This document shows, one piece after another, positions 33,329 through 41,887 of a DNA stretch of 64,000 nt. Source of the stretch: Yoonia sp. BS5-3 (lineage in GTDB: Bacteria; Pseudomonadota; Alphaproteobacteria; Rhodobacterales; Rhodobacteraceae); contig NZ_CP150951.2 in NCBI RefSeq assembly GCF_038069655.2, positions 992,001-1,056,000 on the forward strand, written 5' to 3'. The notes under the pieces were generated by a model that was not told the origin of the DNA, ran no database searches, and worked only from the letters and a program-made list of their open reading frames with translations. Both the position numbers and the translations under genes were made by a program. The first letter of the stretch is position 1; every line of letters starts with the position of its first letter.

Positions 33329-34285
33329 TTAATCTCCAAGGGCAATAAGTTTGATCTCGCCCGGCCAATATTGTGAAAGCCGCGTTGCCGCCTGCCAGGC
33401 ACGCAGCCCGGACCGGCAGGCCAGAACGGCGCGTTGCGTATCTTTGGGATGCGGACCAACCGGGGCAAAATCGGTGACAACATGCCGGCATGCATCCGGC
33501 AAAGCTGGGCCCGCTTCGTCCACAGCGCGCAGGTCGACCACAAAGTCACCATCAGTGATATCTGCGGTGGCGATAAAGGCGGGGGTCGCCGGCGGCTCAA
33601 CAGCCATGTCAAAACGGAAACCACCAAACCGCAGGGCGCGTGCGTCATAGGTCACAAGCTGGCCTAAACCGGTGCGGTCCCCTGCCAGGACCGATAGCGC
33701 CATTTCAGCCTGCAAGCTGCCGATCACACCCACGCTTGGGCCCAGCACGCCGTCGGTGTCGCATGACCCAAGCTGATCGGGCAGGTCAGGAAACACAGCC
33801 CGCAGACCGGGGCCGCCACCGCAAAAGCCGCCAACATAACCGTTGGTGCCCACAACGCTGCCGCTGATCAGCGGCTGGCCGCTTTTGTGGCAATGATCCG
33901 ACAGGATGTAACTGGCCGCAAAGCTATCAGCGCAATCCAGAACAAGGTCCATATCACGGGCAAGGCTATCGACATTTGCCGGATCAAGACGCGCGGCGAT
34001 GGGCTGAAGCGTCACATCGGGGTTCAGCGCAGCCATCGCCTGGGCGATGACCTGGACCTTGGGCTGGGCGATATCGGCCACGCGAAACAGGGTCTGGCGA
34101 TGCAGGTTCGACAGGCTGACATGATCGGCATCCACGACCCGCACATGGCCGACCCCCGCGCCGACCAGATATTGCAACACCGGGGCAGCAAGCCCGCCTG
34201 CCCCAACAACAAGGACCGAGGCCTGGCCGAAGCGTGCCTGCGCGGCGGAACCAATGACGGCAATCTGGCGGGCATAGCGGGTCAT
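33329..34285 (-). CDS. thiF: ThiF adenylyltransferase with C-terminal rhodanese domain
   Basis: 318 residues. Residues 1-235 are the MoeB/ThiF fold: VLVVGAGGLAAPVLQYL near 24-40, DADHVSLSNLHRQTLF near 52-67 and DCADSFAASYIL near 115. Residues about 240-318 look like a rhodanese domain with VDLRAVDEAGP and an active-site-like loop LACRSGLRAW (Cys near 296). ThiF adenylylates the ThiS C-terminus, and a rhodanese domain could deliver sulfur, as in E. coli ThiI. The MoeB zinc CxxC pairs are not complete. It overlaps thiE by 4 bp. Confidence 0.9.
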   Translation of the reverse strand: MTRYARQIAVIGSAAQARFGQASVLVVGAGGLAAPVLQYLVGAGVGHVRVVDADHVSLSNLHRQTLFRVADIAQPKVQVIAQAMAALNPDVTLQPIAARLDPANVDSLARDMDLVLDCADSFAASYILSDHCHKSGQPLISGSVVGTNGYVGGFCGGGPGLRAVFPDLPDQLGSCDTDGVLGPSVGVIGSLQAEMALSVLAGDRTGLGQLVTYDARALRFGGFRFDMAVEPPATPAFIATADITDGDFVVDLRAVDEAGPALPDACRHVVTDFAPVGPHPKDTQRAVLACRSGLRAWQAATRLSQYWPGEIKLIALGD

Positions 34286-34878
34286 GTGCAGGCGCCCAGC
34301 CATTCTTTCACGCGCGCCTCAGGATCGGGGTGAAGGGTAATATCTGTCACAGCCGACACAATATCAGCCCCCGCCGCAAACGCCCCGGCAGCGCGTGCCA
34401 CGCTCATCCCACCAATGGCGACAAGCGGAATATCCCCAATGCGTTCCTTCCAAACGGTCAGTTTTTCAACACCCTGCCGGTGCCATTTCATCTTTTTCAA
34501 GATCGTCGGATAGATCGGCCCCAGCGCAATATAGTCAGGGTTCAAAGCCATGGCACGGGCCAGCTCGGCGGCGTCATGGGTCGACACACCCAAGCGCAGC
34601 CCAGCAGCCCGAATTGCGGCAATATCAGCCGTATCAAGATCCTCTTGGCCCAAATGAACGCAATCGCAGCCCAGCTCAATCGCCAATTGCCAATGATCAT
34701 TGACCACCAGAACAGCGTCATACCTCTGGCAAAGTTCACGGGCCTCTTCGATCTGCCTATGAACCTGCGCTTGGGGCTGATCTTTGATCCGCAGCTGGAC
34801 CAATTTCACCCCAAGAGGCAAAGCACGGCGCAGCCAGGCGACATCATCAAAAATGGGATAAAAGCGGGCAAGGGTCAT
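34282..34878 (-). CDS. thiE: Thiamine phosphate synthase ThiE
   Basis: 198 residues, TIM-barrel. [10 protein letters not shown] near 24, [26 protein letters not shown] near 58-83 (split Asp ligands), [11 protein letters not shown] near 98, and [20 protein letters not shown] near 155 with the phosphate-binding glycines. It joins HMP-diphosphate and the thiazole phosphate to thiamine phosphate. It overlaps thiG and thiF by 4 bp each. Confidence 0.95.
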   Translation of the reverse strand: MTLARFYPIFDDVAWLRRALPLGVKLVQLRIKDQPQAQVHRQIEEARELCQRYDAVLVVNDHWQLAIELGCDCVHLGQEDLDTADIAAIRAAGLRLGVSTHDAAELARAMALNPDYIALGPIYPTILKKMKWHRQGVEKLTVWKERIGDIPLVAIGGMSVARAAGAFAAGADIVSAVTDITLHPDPEARVKEWLGACT

Positions 34879-35645
34879 AAGAACGCCTTTCCCAAGACCG
34901 GGGTGGAAGGGGCCGCCATATCGCGCGGATCCATCGGGTCGGCCTTTGCGGCAAGCGCGCCTGCCTCAACGGCCTGGGCAAATCCCTGTGCCATCGCCGC
35001 CGGATCGCCCGCCTTTGCAACGGCGGTATTCAGCAAAACCGCGTCATAGCCCAGCTCAATGGCGTGGGCGGCTTGTGATGGCAGACCAAGGCCGGCGTCA
35101 ACAACAAGGGGCAAATCAGGGAAGTGGGCGCGCAAACTGCGCAAGCCATAAACATTATTCAGACCCAAGCCCGTGCCAATCGGCGCGCCCCAGGGCATCA
35201 GCACTTCGCAACCGACCTCAACCAGACGTTCGCACAGAACCAAATCCTCGGTGCAATAAGGAAAGACCTCAAAACCATCCGCAGTTAGCTGCGCGGCGGC
35301 CTCAACCAGGCCAAAGGGATCAGGCTGCAACGTGTCGGCATGGCCGATAACCTCGAGCTTGATCCAATTGGTATCAAAAAGCTCGCGGGCCATCTGGGCA
35401 GTGGTGACAGCTTCGCGGACGGTATGGCATCCGGCCGTATTGGGCAGGATGGCAACGCCAAGGTCCTGGATCAGCGCCCAGAAATCCTGACCTGCTTGCT
35501 CGCCCCCTGCCTCGCGGCGGACCGATACGGTGGCAATACCTGCGCCAGATCTGCGAAACGCATCGGCAAGAACCGCAGGTGAGGGATATTGCGCGGTGCC
35601 CAACATCAAGCGGGATGAAATCTGGGTGCCATAAAAAAGCGGCAT
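34875..35645 (-). CDS. thiG: Thiazole synthase ThiG
   Basis: 256 residues, standard length. The opening [20 protein letters not shown], then [14 protein letters not shown] near 70, [15 protein letters not shown] near 93 (Lys of the Schiff base) and [18 protein letters not shown] near 185 are typical. It builds the thiazole phosphate from DXP, the ThiO product and ThiS thiocarboxylate. It overlaps thiE by 4 bp and lies 1 bp after thiS. Confidence 0.97.
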   Translation of the reverse strand: MPLFYGTQISSRLMLGTAQYPSPAVLADAFRRSGAGIATVSVRREAGGEQAGQDFWALIQDLGVAILPNTAGCHTVREAVTTAQMARELFDTNWIKLEVIGHADTLQPDPFGLVEAAAQLTADGFEVFPYCTEDLVLCERLVEVGCEVLMPWGAPIGTGLGLNNVYGLRSLRAHFPDLPLVVDAGLGLPSQAAHAIELGYDAVLLNTAVAKAGDPAAMAQGFAQAVEAGALAAKADPMDPRDMAAPSTPVLGKAFL

Positions 35646-35646
35646 G

Positions 35647-35844
35647 CTAACCCCCTTGCCTTGGGGCTACGATCTCAACCCGGTCACCGTCATTGAGGGG
35701 CGTCTGGGCGCGAAGCGTCTGCGGTATAAACGCTTCATTGACCGACGTGGCCACTTTAGCCTCTGCTTTGCCAAGTTGCGCCAATAGCTGGGCCAGTGTC
35801 GGCGCCGTGCTCTCGCATGGCTCACCGTTCACGATGATCTTCAT
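35647..35844 (-). CDS. thiS: Sulfur carrier protein ThiS
   Basis: 65 residues ending in Gly-Gly (VAPRQGG), the site of adenylylation by ThiF and thiocarboxylation. Ubiquitin-like fold ([31 protein letters not shown]). It delivers sulfur to ThiG. Its 5' end overlaps thiO by 23 bp. The intact terminal Gly-Gly contrasts with moaD at 53634. Confidence 0.95.
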   Translation of the reverse strand: MKIIVNGEPCESTAPTLAQLLAQLGKAEAKVATSVNEAFIPQTLRAQTPLNDGDRVEIVAPRQGG

Positions 35845-36802
35845 ACCAAACCTCAGGTGTTATGCCCTTCAGCAACAGATCAGCAGTCATCGACGCCAAA
35901 GCAGGCGCCAACAGAAAACCATGCCGAAAAAGGCCATTTGCGTAAATCCGGTCGCCCAAGTGGCGAATACGGGGTTGATTGTCAGGAAAGGCAGGGCGGG
36001 CATCGACGCCGATTTCCAGCAGTTCGGCCTCTCCAAAAGCGGGATGCAGGGCGTATGCTGCATTCATCAGTTCCATGACCGACCGTAGCGTCGGGCGGCT
36101 GCGCTCACCGGTCTCAATCTGGGTCGCGCCCAGCATAAAGACACCGTCGCCGCGCGGGACGATGTAAAGCGGAAAGCGGGGGTGTAGCAGACGGATTGGC
36201 CGCGAAAGCGACACATCATTGCAGCGGACGACCAGCATTTCACCCTTAACGCCGCGCAGATCAGACAATGCATCGCGGGCCGTCAGGCCGCGGCAGTCAA
36301 TCAGCGGCCCCTGCGCAGCCGTCTGGAAAGCAACACTCCGACGGGCCAGCCGATCGTGCAACGCGGTCAAAGTTTCACGCGGATCCAAATGGGCCTCCTC
36401 TGCAAGAAACAGGGCGGCAGCGAAGCGCTCGGCCAGATGGGGTTCAAGGGCACCGATCTGATCGCGGGTCAGACGCTGCGCGGCAGGGGCGCGGCGGGCA
36501 AACGTGGTCAGATCGCCTTGATCGCGACCCAAGGCGACAACCATCGTGCCGTTCTTGTGAATATTTGCACCATGACGCTGCCACCATGCAGCGGCCTTTC
36601 GGCCCTGGCGCTGTATTTCCGGCTCAGCGCTGACGCCTTCACAATCAGGGGCAAGCATCCCGCCCGCCCACCAGGAACACGCATGCGCCCCCGGCGGGCC
36701 TTGCGGATCGATCACGGTAACGGGCGCGCCGCGCGACGATAGTTCCGCCGCCATGGCCAGACCGCAGACGCCTGCGCCAAGGATGGTGAAGGGCGTGGTC
36801 AT
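35822..36802 (-). CDS. thiO: Glycine oxidase ThiO
   Basis: 326 residues, FAD-dependent DAO family. FAD-binding motif FTILGAGVCGLAMAAELSSR at 5-24, followed by VTVIDPQGPPGAHACSWWAGGM. C-terminal IYVGNGLFRHG-like block appears as IYANGLFRHGFLLAPAL near 290-306. ThiO oxidises glycine to the imine used by ThiG for thiazole synthesis in aerobes. The ATG at 36802 overlaps the thiD stop (ATGA); a TTG two codons upstream is the alternative. Confidence 0.93.
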   Translation of the reverse strand: MTTPFTILGAGVCGLAMAAELSSRGAPVTVIDPQGPPGAHACSWWAGGMLAPDCEGVSAEPEIQRQGRKAAAWWQRHGANIHKNGTMVVALGRDQGDLTTFARRAPAAQRLTRDQIGALEPHLAERFAAALFLAEEAHLDPRETLTALHDRLARRSVAFQTAAQGPLIDCRGLTARDALSDLRGVKGEMLVVRCNDVSLSRPIRLLHPRFPLYIVPRGDGVFMLGATQIETGERSRPTLRSVMELMNAAYALHPAFGEAELLEIGVDARPAFPDNQPRIRHLGDRIYANGLFRHGFLLAPALASMTADLLLKGITPEVWYEDHRER

Positions 36803-37578
36803 GTCCAAAGCGCATGAAAATGATGGACCGGCCCATGCCCACGCCCCACCTGCAAGTCATCTGCCGCCAGGATCGCCTTATGCAGCCAGTCATGCGCCTG
36901 GGACACAGCATCAGGCAGGGCATGTCCCTTGGCCAGAAACGCGGCAATCGCCGATGAAAAGGAACACCCGGTGCCATGCGTGTTACCGGTCGCAACACGC
37001 GGGGCCGCAAATGATTGCGTACCTGTGTCACCAACCAAATCATCGATACAAACATCCCCCGCCGCATGGCCACCTTTCATCAAGACGGCACGTGGCCCCA
37101 ATTTCAGAAGAGCCTGCGGCTGATCTGCGCGGCCTGCGTCACCAACCAGCTTGGCGGCTTCTGGCAAATTTGGGGTCAACAAGGATGCGCGAGGCAGAAG
37201 ATGGGTTTTCAAAGCCGCTATGGCGCTATCGGCCAATAGAACATCCCCCGATTTTGCGACCATCACAGGGTCCAGCACTACAGGGCCGTCAAAGTCACCA
37301 ATCGCCTCAGCAACAGCTTTGATCAGCGACGGCGTACCCAGCATGCCAATCTTGATCGCACCGATTTGGATGTCATCCAAAACGGCTTTGATCTGGGCGG
37401 TAACAACATCGTCCGGAATGGGGTGGATCGCGGTGACCGCCTGCGTGTTTTGGGCGGTGACGGCTGTGATAACCGAAGCACCGTAAACACCAAGCGCCGA
37501 AAAAGTCTTCAGATCGGCCTGGATACCCGCGCCGCCCCCCGAATCCGAACCGGCAATCGTCAAAGCCTTCGCTGTCAT
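36799..37578 (-). CDS. thiD: Bifunctional HMP kinase / HMP-phosphate kinase ThiD
   Basis: 259 residues. ThiD motifs: [20 protein letters not shown] at 5-24, VTAQNTQAV near 47, KIGMLGT near 82, DPVMVAKSG near 107, and the anion hole [20 protein letters not shown] near 205. It phosphorylates hydroxymethylpyrimidine to HMP-PP. It is the first gene of the thi operon, 75 nt after the riboswitch aptamer. The ATG at 37578 starts exactly at the family N-terminus and follows a GAGGACGAGG ribosome binding region. Confidence 0.95.
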   Translation of the reverse strand: MTAKALTIAGSDSGGGAGIQADLKTFSALGVYGASVITAVTAQNTQAVTAIHPIPDDVVTAQIKAVLDDIQIGAIKIGMLGTPSLIKAVAEAIGDFDGPVVLDPVMVAKSGDVLLADSAIAALKTHLLPRASLLTPNLPEAAKLVGDAGRADQPQALLKLGPRAVLMKGGHAAGDVCIDDLVGDTGTQSFAAPRVATGNTHGTGCSFSSAIAAFLAKGHALPDAVSQAHDWLHKAILAADDLQVGRGHGPVHHFHALWT

Positions 37579-37653
37579 GTCCTCGTCCTCGGCTTTTTGG
37601 GCCAGGACAACAGGCAAAAGGAATACGGCTATGCGCGAACGAGGTTTCGCAAG

Positions 37654-37739
37654 CTGTTCCCTCCGCCGGTCCTAACCGGTTCAGGTTCAATGGGTCCACG
37701 ACAAGCGCATCTCAGCCCGGATAAGGGCACCCCAACAGT
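37654..37739 (-). promoter_or_regulatory. TPP (thi-box) riboswitch aptamer controlling the thi operon
   Basis: Read on the minus strand: CTGTTGGGGTGCCC, a P2/P3 region, GCTGAGATGC, GACCCATTGAACCTGA, a GGTTAGGACCGG arm, then GGCGGAGGGAACAG. These are the conserved thi-box elements in order, and CTGTT/AACAG close helix P1. It lies 75 nt upstream of the thiD start. No terminator with a T tract is seen between aptamer and start, so translational control is more likely than attenuation. The divergent region 37740-37964 toward ahcY shows no other clear element. Confidence 0.96.
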
Positions 37740-37964
37740 CATTTGACGTAGGGGTAGACCGATCAAATGGGCGCGTCAAATGGTTTTGAAACCACCCTGA
37801 CATTTGATGGTTTGGGGCGGCAGGCTGCGTCTTGCCAACAGAAACGGCGCCAAAATCTGATCGGGCCTTATAGAATGTTCAACCATTCGTTGGATAAGGC
37901 GCAATGGATTGTGGCAGGCCATCCCTGATGGTATGGCACCGCCAACCTTTTGGAGATTTATGAA

Positions 37965-39353
37965 ATGGCAACCGACTATATCGTCAAAGACATCGACCTC
38001 GCTGCGTTTGGCCGCAAGGAACTGGATATCGCTGAAACGGAAATGCCGGGCCTGATGTCCCTGCGTGAGGAATACGGTGAAAGCAAACCGCTGAAAGGTG
38101 CCCGGATCGTTGGGTCTTTGCACATGACCATTCAAACCGCTGTTCTGATCGAGACCTTGGTTGAACTGGGCGCGGATGTTCGTTGGGCGTCTTGCAACAT
38201 TTTCTCAACCCAGGATCATGCCGCAGCTGCGATTGCTGCTGGCGGTACACCCGTCTTTGCGATCAAGGGCCAATCCCTTGAGGAACATTGGGATTATCTG
38301 GACAAATCCTTTATGTTCCCTGACGGGCCGAACATGATCCTGGATGATGGCGGTGATGCGACCCTTTACGTTCTGCTGGGCGCGCGGGCCGAAGCGGGCG
38401 AGGATATCATCCCCGTGCCGCAATCCGAAGAAGAAGAGGTCATCAAAGCCCAGATCAAAAAACGGATGGCCGAAAGCCCTGGCTGGTTCACCAAGACACG
38501 CGATCAGATCAAAGGTGTGTCCGAGGAAACAACCACAGGTGTGCACCGCCTTTACGATCTGCACAAGAATGGCCAACTGCCCTTCCCCGCAATCAATGTG
38601 AACGATTCTGTCACCAAGTCGAAATTTGACAATAAATATGGCTGTAAGGAATCGTTGGTTGATGGCATCCGCCGCGCCACCGACACAATGATGGCTGGTA
38701 AGGTCGCCGTTGTTTGTGGTTATGGCGATGTGGGCAAAGGCTCTGCTGCGTCACTGGCCGGTGCCGGTGCCCGCGTCAAAGTCACCGAGGTGGATCCAAT
38801 CTGCGCCCTGCAAGCCGCCATGGACGGGTTCGAGGTTGTGATTCTAGAGGATGAACTCGCAACAGCTGACGTTTTCATCACCACGACCGGCAACAAAGAC
38901 GTCATCCGGATTGAGCATATGCGCGAAATGAAGGACATGGCGATCGTCGGTAACATCGGCCATTTCGACAATGAAATTCAGGTTGCCGCGCTCAAGAACC
39001 ATAAATGGACCAACATCAAAGAACAGGTGGATATGATCGAGATGCCATCTGGCAACCGTCTGATCCTACTGTCCGAGGGCCGTTTGCTGAACCTTGGCAA
39101 TGCGACCGGGCATCCATCCTTTGTGATGTCGGCTTCATTTACCAACCAGGTTCTGGCCCAGATGGAGCTGTGGAACAATGATGATGCTTATGCGGTCGGC
39201 GTGCATATCCTGCCCAAACATCTTGATGAGAAAGTTGCGCGCCTGCATCTGAAGCGGATTGGTGTGAAGCTGACTGAGCTGAAAAAAGAGCAGGCCGATT
39301 ATATCGGCGTGACCGTTGAAGGACCGTTCAAGCCAGAACATTACCGGTACTAA
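37965..39353 (+). CDS. ahcY: S-adenosylhomocysteinase AhcY
   Basis: 462 residues. [20 protein letters not shown] near 55, the NAD site [17 protein letters not shown] near 248-264, NIGHFDNEI near 330 and [18 protein letters not shown] near 382 are all conserved, and the C-terminus ends KPEHYRY as in the family. It hydrolyses SAH to adenosine and homocysteine, relieving inhibition of methyltransferases. The ATG at 37965 follows TTTTGGAGATTT. It is divergent from the thi operon; I do not see a recognised SAH riboswitch upstream. Confidence 0.97.
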   Translation: MATDYIVKDIDLAAFGRKELDIAETEMPGLMSLREEYGESKPLKGARIVGSLHMTIQTAVLIETLVELGADVRWASCNIFSTQDHAAAAIAAGGTPVFAIKGQSLEEHWDYLDKSFMFPDGPNMILDDGGDATLYVLLGARAEAGEDIIPVPQSEEEEVIKAQIKKRMAESPGWFTKTRDQIKGVSEETTTGVHRLYDLHKNGQLPFPAINVNDSVTKSKFDNKYGCKESLVDGIRRATDTMMAGKVAVVCGYGDVGKGSAASLAGAGARVKVTEVDPICALQAAMDGFEVVILEDELATADVFITTTGNKDVIRIEHMREMKDMAIVGNIGHFDNEIQVAALKNHKWTNIKEQVDMIEMPSGNRLILLSEGRLLNLGNATGHPSFVMSASFTNQVLAQMELWNNDDAYAVGVHILPKHLDEKVARLHLKRIGVKLTELKKEQADYIGVTVEGPFKPEHYRY

Positions 39354-39359
39354 CCCAAC

Positions 39360-40142
39360 ATGCGGCACGCCAAACGTCAGGCAATGGCGCAGGATGCCAC
39401 AAAGCAAAAACGCAGTGAGCGGAAACGCGGCTTGGCCCTGATCAGGGGCCTGGCCGCTTTTTTGTTTGTTGGTTTGCTGGGATTTGGTGCCTATCAGGCC
39501 TTGATGCATCCCAACACGCCGTTGCCCCCGCAATGGAATCCGGTGCAGCCCCTTTCCATTGATGATCCGGTCACGCCGATCACCGGATGGAAACTTAATC
39601 GCGCTGTAGCGGATGGGCAAAGCTGCTTAGCTGTTCTAAACGGGCATGCCGCATTGCAGCCCTTGACCGATTTTGAAGCCAGCGATCAATGTCATATCAG
39701 GGACCGTGTCGCGTTACAGGGCGTCGGCAATGCGCGGCTGAACGGGTTGGAAACACGCTGTGCCATCGCCTTACGAATGGCGATGTGGGAACGCCATAGC
39801 TTGCAACCCGCCGCCCGGAATATCCTTGGGACTGCGTTACGCGACATCACCCAAACCGGTAGTTATAATTGTCGCACGATACGCACGGGCAGCGGGCCCT
39901 CCACCCGGATGAGCACCCATGCAACCGCCGATGCAATCGATATCTCAGGGTTTGGATTTGCCGATGGACGGCAGATTTCACTGTTGCAGGATTGGGTCGG
40001 CACCGACGCCGAGGCCGCGTTTTTACGGGCGGCACGGGATGGGGCGTGTGAGTGGTTCAGGCTGACGCTTTCGCCAGATTACAACAGCCTGCACGCGGAT
40101 CATTTCCACCTGCAATCCAAAGGCTGGGGATCGTGCCGGTAG
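39360..40142 (+). CDS. Extensin-like family protein
   Basis: 260 residues with an N-terminal membrane anchor (LIRGLAAFLFVGLLGFGAYQ, about 27-46). The extensin-like C-terminal domain shows ALRDITQTGSYNCRT, MSTHATADAIDISGF and YNSLHADHFHL near the end, with His and Asp residues suggesting a metal-dependent peptidase-like site (D-Ala carboxypeptidase-related fold). The biological substrate is unknown, but a cell-wall role is likely. It follows ahcY by 6 bp and may be cotranscribed. Confidence 0.9.
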   Translation: MRHAKRQAMAQDATKQKRSERKRGLALIRGLAAFLFVGLLGFGAYQALMHPNTPLPPQWNPVQPLSIDDPVTPITGWKLNRAVADGQSCLAVLNGHAALQPLTDFEASDQCHIRDRVALQGVGNARLNGLETRCAIALRMAMWERHSLQPAARNILGTALRDITQTGSYNCRTIRTGSGPSTRMSTHATADAIDISGFGFADGRQISLLQDWVGTDAEAAFLRAARDGACEWFRLTLSPDYNSLHADHFHLQSKGWGSCR

Positions 40143-40387
40143 GGGCCGCCTAGGTCATTTGAACAATTCGGTCGCCTTGTCTTTGAAACCAAAGCGCGCG
40201 TTATGAAACCCATCAAAATCAGTGGCAGAAGCCCAAATCCACAACAAAACATGACCTTGGGTCAAGGCGAAACATCGCTGCTTTTTTGGGTTTTCCCTTT
40301 ACCAAACGACTATGCTGCCATTAACCTGCGCAGACGTGGCAAAAGCTGCGGATATTGACCAATAACACGAACATCGGGGACATTCTC

Positions 40388-40729
40388 ATGGGTAAAAGAG
40401 ACGATTTGATCGCAAAATATGCAGACGATCTCAAGAACAAGTGCGGCATGACGCCAGACATGGATCTGCTGACAAAAGTGACGATTGGCTGTGGCCCGGC
40501 GATCTACAATGCGGATGCGTCGACTGTGGCAGCCGGCCAACCGGACGAAATCGAAACCGTGAAGAACAATTTCCTGATCAAGAAGCTTGGCCTGAAAGAC
40601 AGTGCAGAACTTGATTCAGCCATTGATTCGGTCCTGACGACCTATGGCAAATCTGAGCGCAACAAGTACCGCGCTGTTGTCTATTACATGCTGACAAAGC
40701 ACTTCGGCAAAGAAGCGGTCTACGGCTAA
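40388..40729 (+). CDS. DUF2853 family protein
   Basis: 113 residues, soluble. The sequence GKRDDLIAKYADDLKNKCGM, LLTKVTIGCGPAIYNADAST and KYRAVVYYMLTKHFGKE is strongly typical of DUF2853. Function is unknown. The ATG at 40388 follows a GGGGAC sequence; a TTG 33 bp upstream is possible. A terminator follows at 40755. The upstream 245 bp (40143-40387) shows no gene. Confidence 0.92.
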   Translation: MGKRDDLIAKYADDLKNKCGMTPDMDLLTKVTIGCGPAIYNADASTVAAGQPDEIETVKNNFLIKKLGLKDSAELDSAIDSVLTTYGKSERNKYRAVVYYMLTKHFGKEAVYG

Positions 40730-40754
40730 TTCTGTCCCAACGCTCATCTTTCGG

Positions 40755-40782
40755 ACGCCCGTTCTCGTGACGGGCGTTTTTT
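40755..40782 (+). terminator. Rho-independent terminator of the DUF2853 gene
   Basis: ACGCCCGT / ACGGGCGT stem with a 7-nt loop followed by six T residues, 25 bp after the stop codon. Confidence 0.9.
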
Positions 40783-40883
40783 GTTCCCGATCAGTACAGT
40801 TTTAATGTTTCGATTCTTCCATTCATAGTTTTTGCTTGGGCAGGCCTATTGCGCTACTGTTCAATTGTGACCGGCAACGCGGT

Positions 40884-40905
40884 GCAATTTTTTCAAAAAA
40901 ATTGC
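40884..40905. repeat. Perfect A/T-rich inverted repeat
   Basis: GCAATTTTTT and AAAAAATTGC separated by only CA. It lies in the 342-bp region between the DUF2853 terminator and the NlpC/P60 gene. It could form a hairpin or bind a protein; no function is evident. Confidence 0.6.
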
Positions 40906-40921
40906 AGACCCCGGGAACGAA

Positions 40922-41002
40922 ATGATGATGCGAGGCGTTATAACAACAATCGTCTACAGCATGACCGAAGGGCCAGAATGGTCCGAACCAGGAATTTCAT
41001 AG
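40922..41002 (+). other. Possible 26-residue small ORF or small RNA in an orphan transcribed region
   Basis: A frame beginning with three ATG codons (MMMRGVITTIVYSMTEGPEW) runs to a TAG at 41002, shortly before a strong bidirectional terminator at 41032. A weak promoter-like pair (TTGCTT, TACTGT) lies near 40832-40858. The DUF2853 gene upstream has its own terminator, so any transcript here would be independent. The ribosome binding site is poor (GGGAACGA), so a noncoding RNA is equally possible, and the terminator may only serve the minus-strand gene. Confidence 0.3.
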
Positions 41003-41031
41003 CGTGTGGTGGTAGAAGTGCACGCGGGGTG

Positions 41032-41068
41032 AAAAGGGGGTTCGGCATTTGCCCGAACCCCCTTTTTT
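41032..41068. terminator. Bidirectional rho-independent terminator
   Basis: GGGGGTTCGG / CCGAACCCCC stem with a short loop, AAAA on the left and TTTTTT on the right, so it can act on both strands. It ends 3 bp from the NlpC/P60 stop codon (minus strand). Confidence 0.88.
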
Positions 41069-41071
41069 ATC

Positions 41072-41887
41072 TCATAAACGCTTTTGTGCGGTGACATGAC
41101 CATCGCCCTGAGCCTTGATACGCGCGATTGCCTGGTCCAGCGGCTCATACCGTGTTGCCATATGATGTACATTTGCGTGGATCAGCGTATGCTCATCCAC
41201 CATCATCCCAACATGCCCTTTCCAGAAAATCAAATCCCCGCGCCTCAGCGCGCCGCTGACATCCGCGCCCAGCGCCTCACATTGCAGATCGCTGTCCGCC
41301 GGACAGCCCATTGCACAGCTGGTAAGGCTCGCCGCAATCAGACCGGAACAATCGATACCGCTTGTTGAATTCCCACCCCAAAGATAAGGCACGCCAAAAT
41401 GCAATTGGGCCACCGTCGCCGGGTCTGTAAACGGCTGATCCAAGCCACGCAGATGCTTTTTCGGCACAAACCCCACCGACGTTTCAAAGAACTTGCGCCG
41501 TTCATCCAGAACGGTAACCCGCGCGCCGAAGGGCAGATGCATCACATCGCGCGATTTGAAATCCTCGGCCTGATAAGCATGGGTCGCCATGGTGGCCACA
41601 AAATGACTGGGCGGGCTTAGAGCCCCCAGCGCATCCGAGGGCACATACCCGACATAACCGTCAATCGCCTGCACAAAGGACCAACCATCACGATCTTCAA
41701 AAACCGTGACAATGGCACCAAGCAAAAGCTGCCGATCTCGCGCGCCAGCAGGGCTTGCGCAAAGATCCGTCACCGGTGCCAGAAGCATCTTCTCAGCGCC
41801 TAGAACAAAAGTATCAGCCTCGACCTGTCCGGCCAGATGCATGGCCGCAACGCGCCCATTGGCCGGGGTCAAACGCCGATCGGTCAT
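41072..41887 (-). CDS. NlpC/P60 family peptidoglycan hydrolase with SH3-like domains
   Basis: 271 residues. The first 150 residues contain two SH3-like repeats (VTDLCASPAGARDRQLLLG; YVPSDAL). The C-terminal NlpC/P60 domain has GVPYLWGGNSTSGIDCSGL near 163-182 (catalytic Cys), GHVGMMVD near 222 (His) and HANVHHMATR near 238. It probably cleaves peptide stems. No signal peptide is visible, so export is uncertain. It overlaps the upstream aminopeptidase by 4 bp, suggesting recycling of cell-wall peptides. Confidence 0.93.
   Translation of the reverse strand: MTDRRLTPANGRVAAMHLAGQVEADTFVLGAEKMLLAPVTDLCASPAGARDRQLLLGAIVTVFEDRDGWSFVQAIDGYVGYVPSDALGALSPPSHFVATMATHAYQAEDFKSRDVMHLPFGARVTVLDERRKFFETSVGFVPKKHLRGLDQPFTDPATVAQLHFGVPYLWGGNSTSGIDCSGLIAASLTSCAMGCPADSDLQCEALGADVSGALRRGDLIFWKGHVGMMVDEHTLIHANVHHMATRYEPLDQAIARIKAQGDGHVTAQKRL

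Noticed and set aside
37765-37964. Possible SAH or SAM riboswitch before ahcY
   Set aside because: I could not match the conserved elements of the known SAH or SAM aptamers in this stretch.
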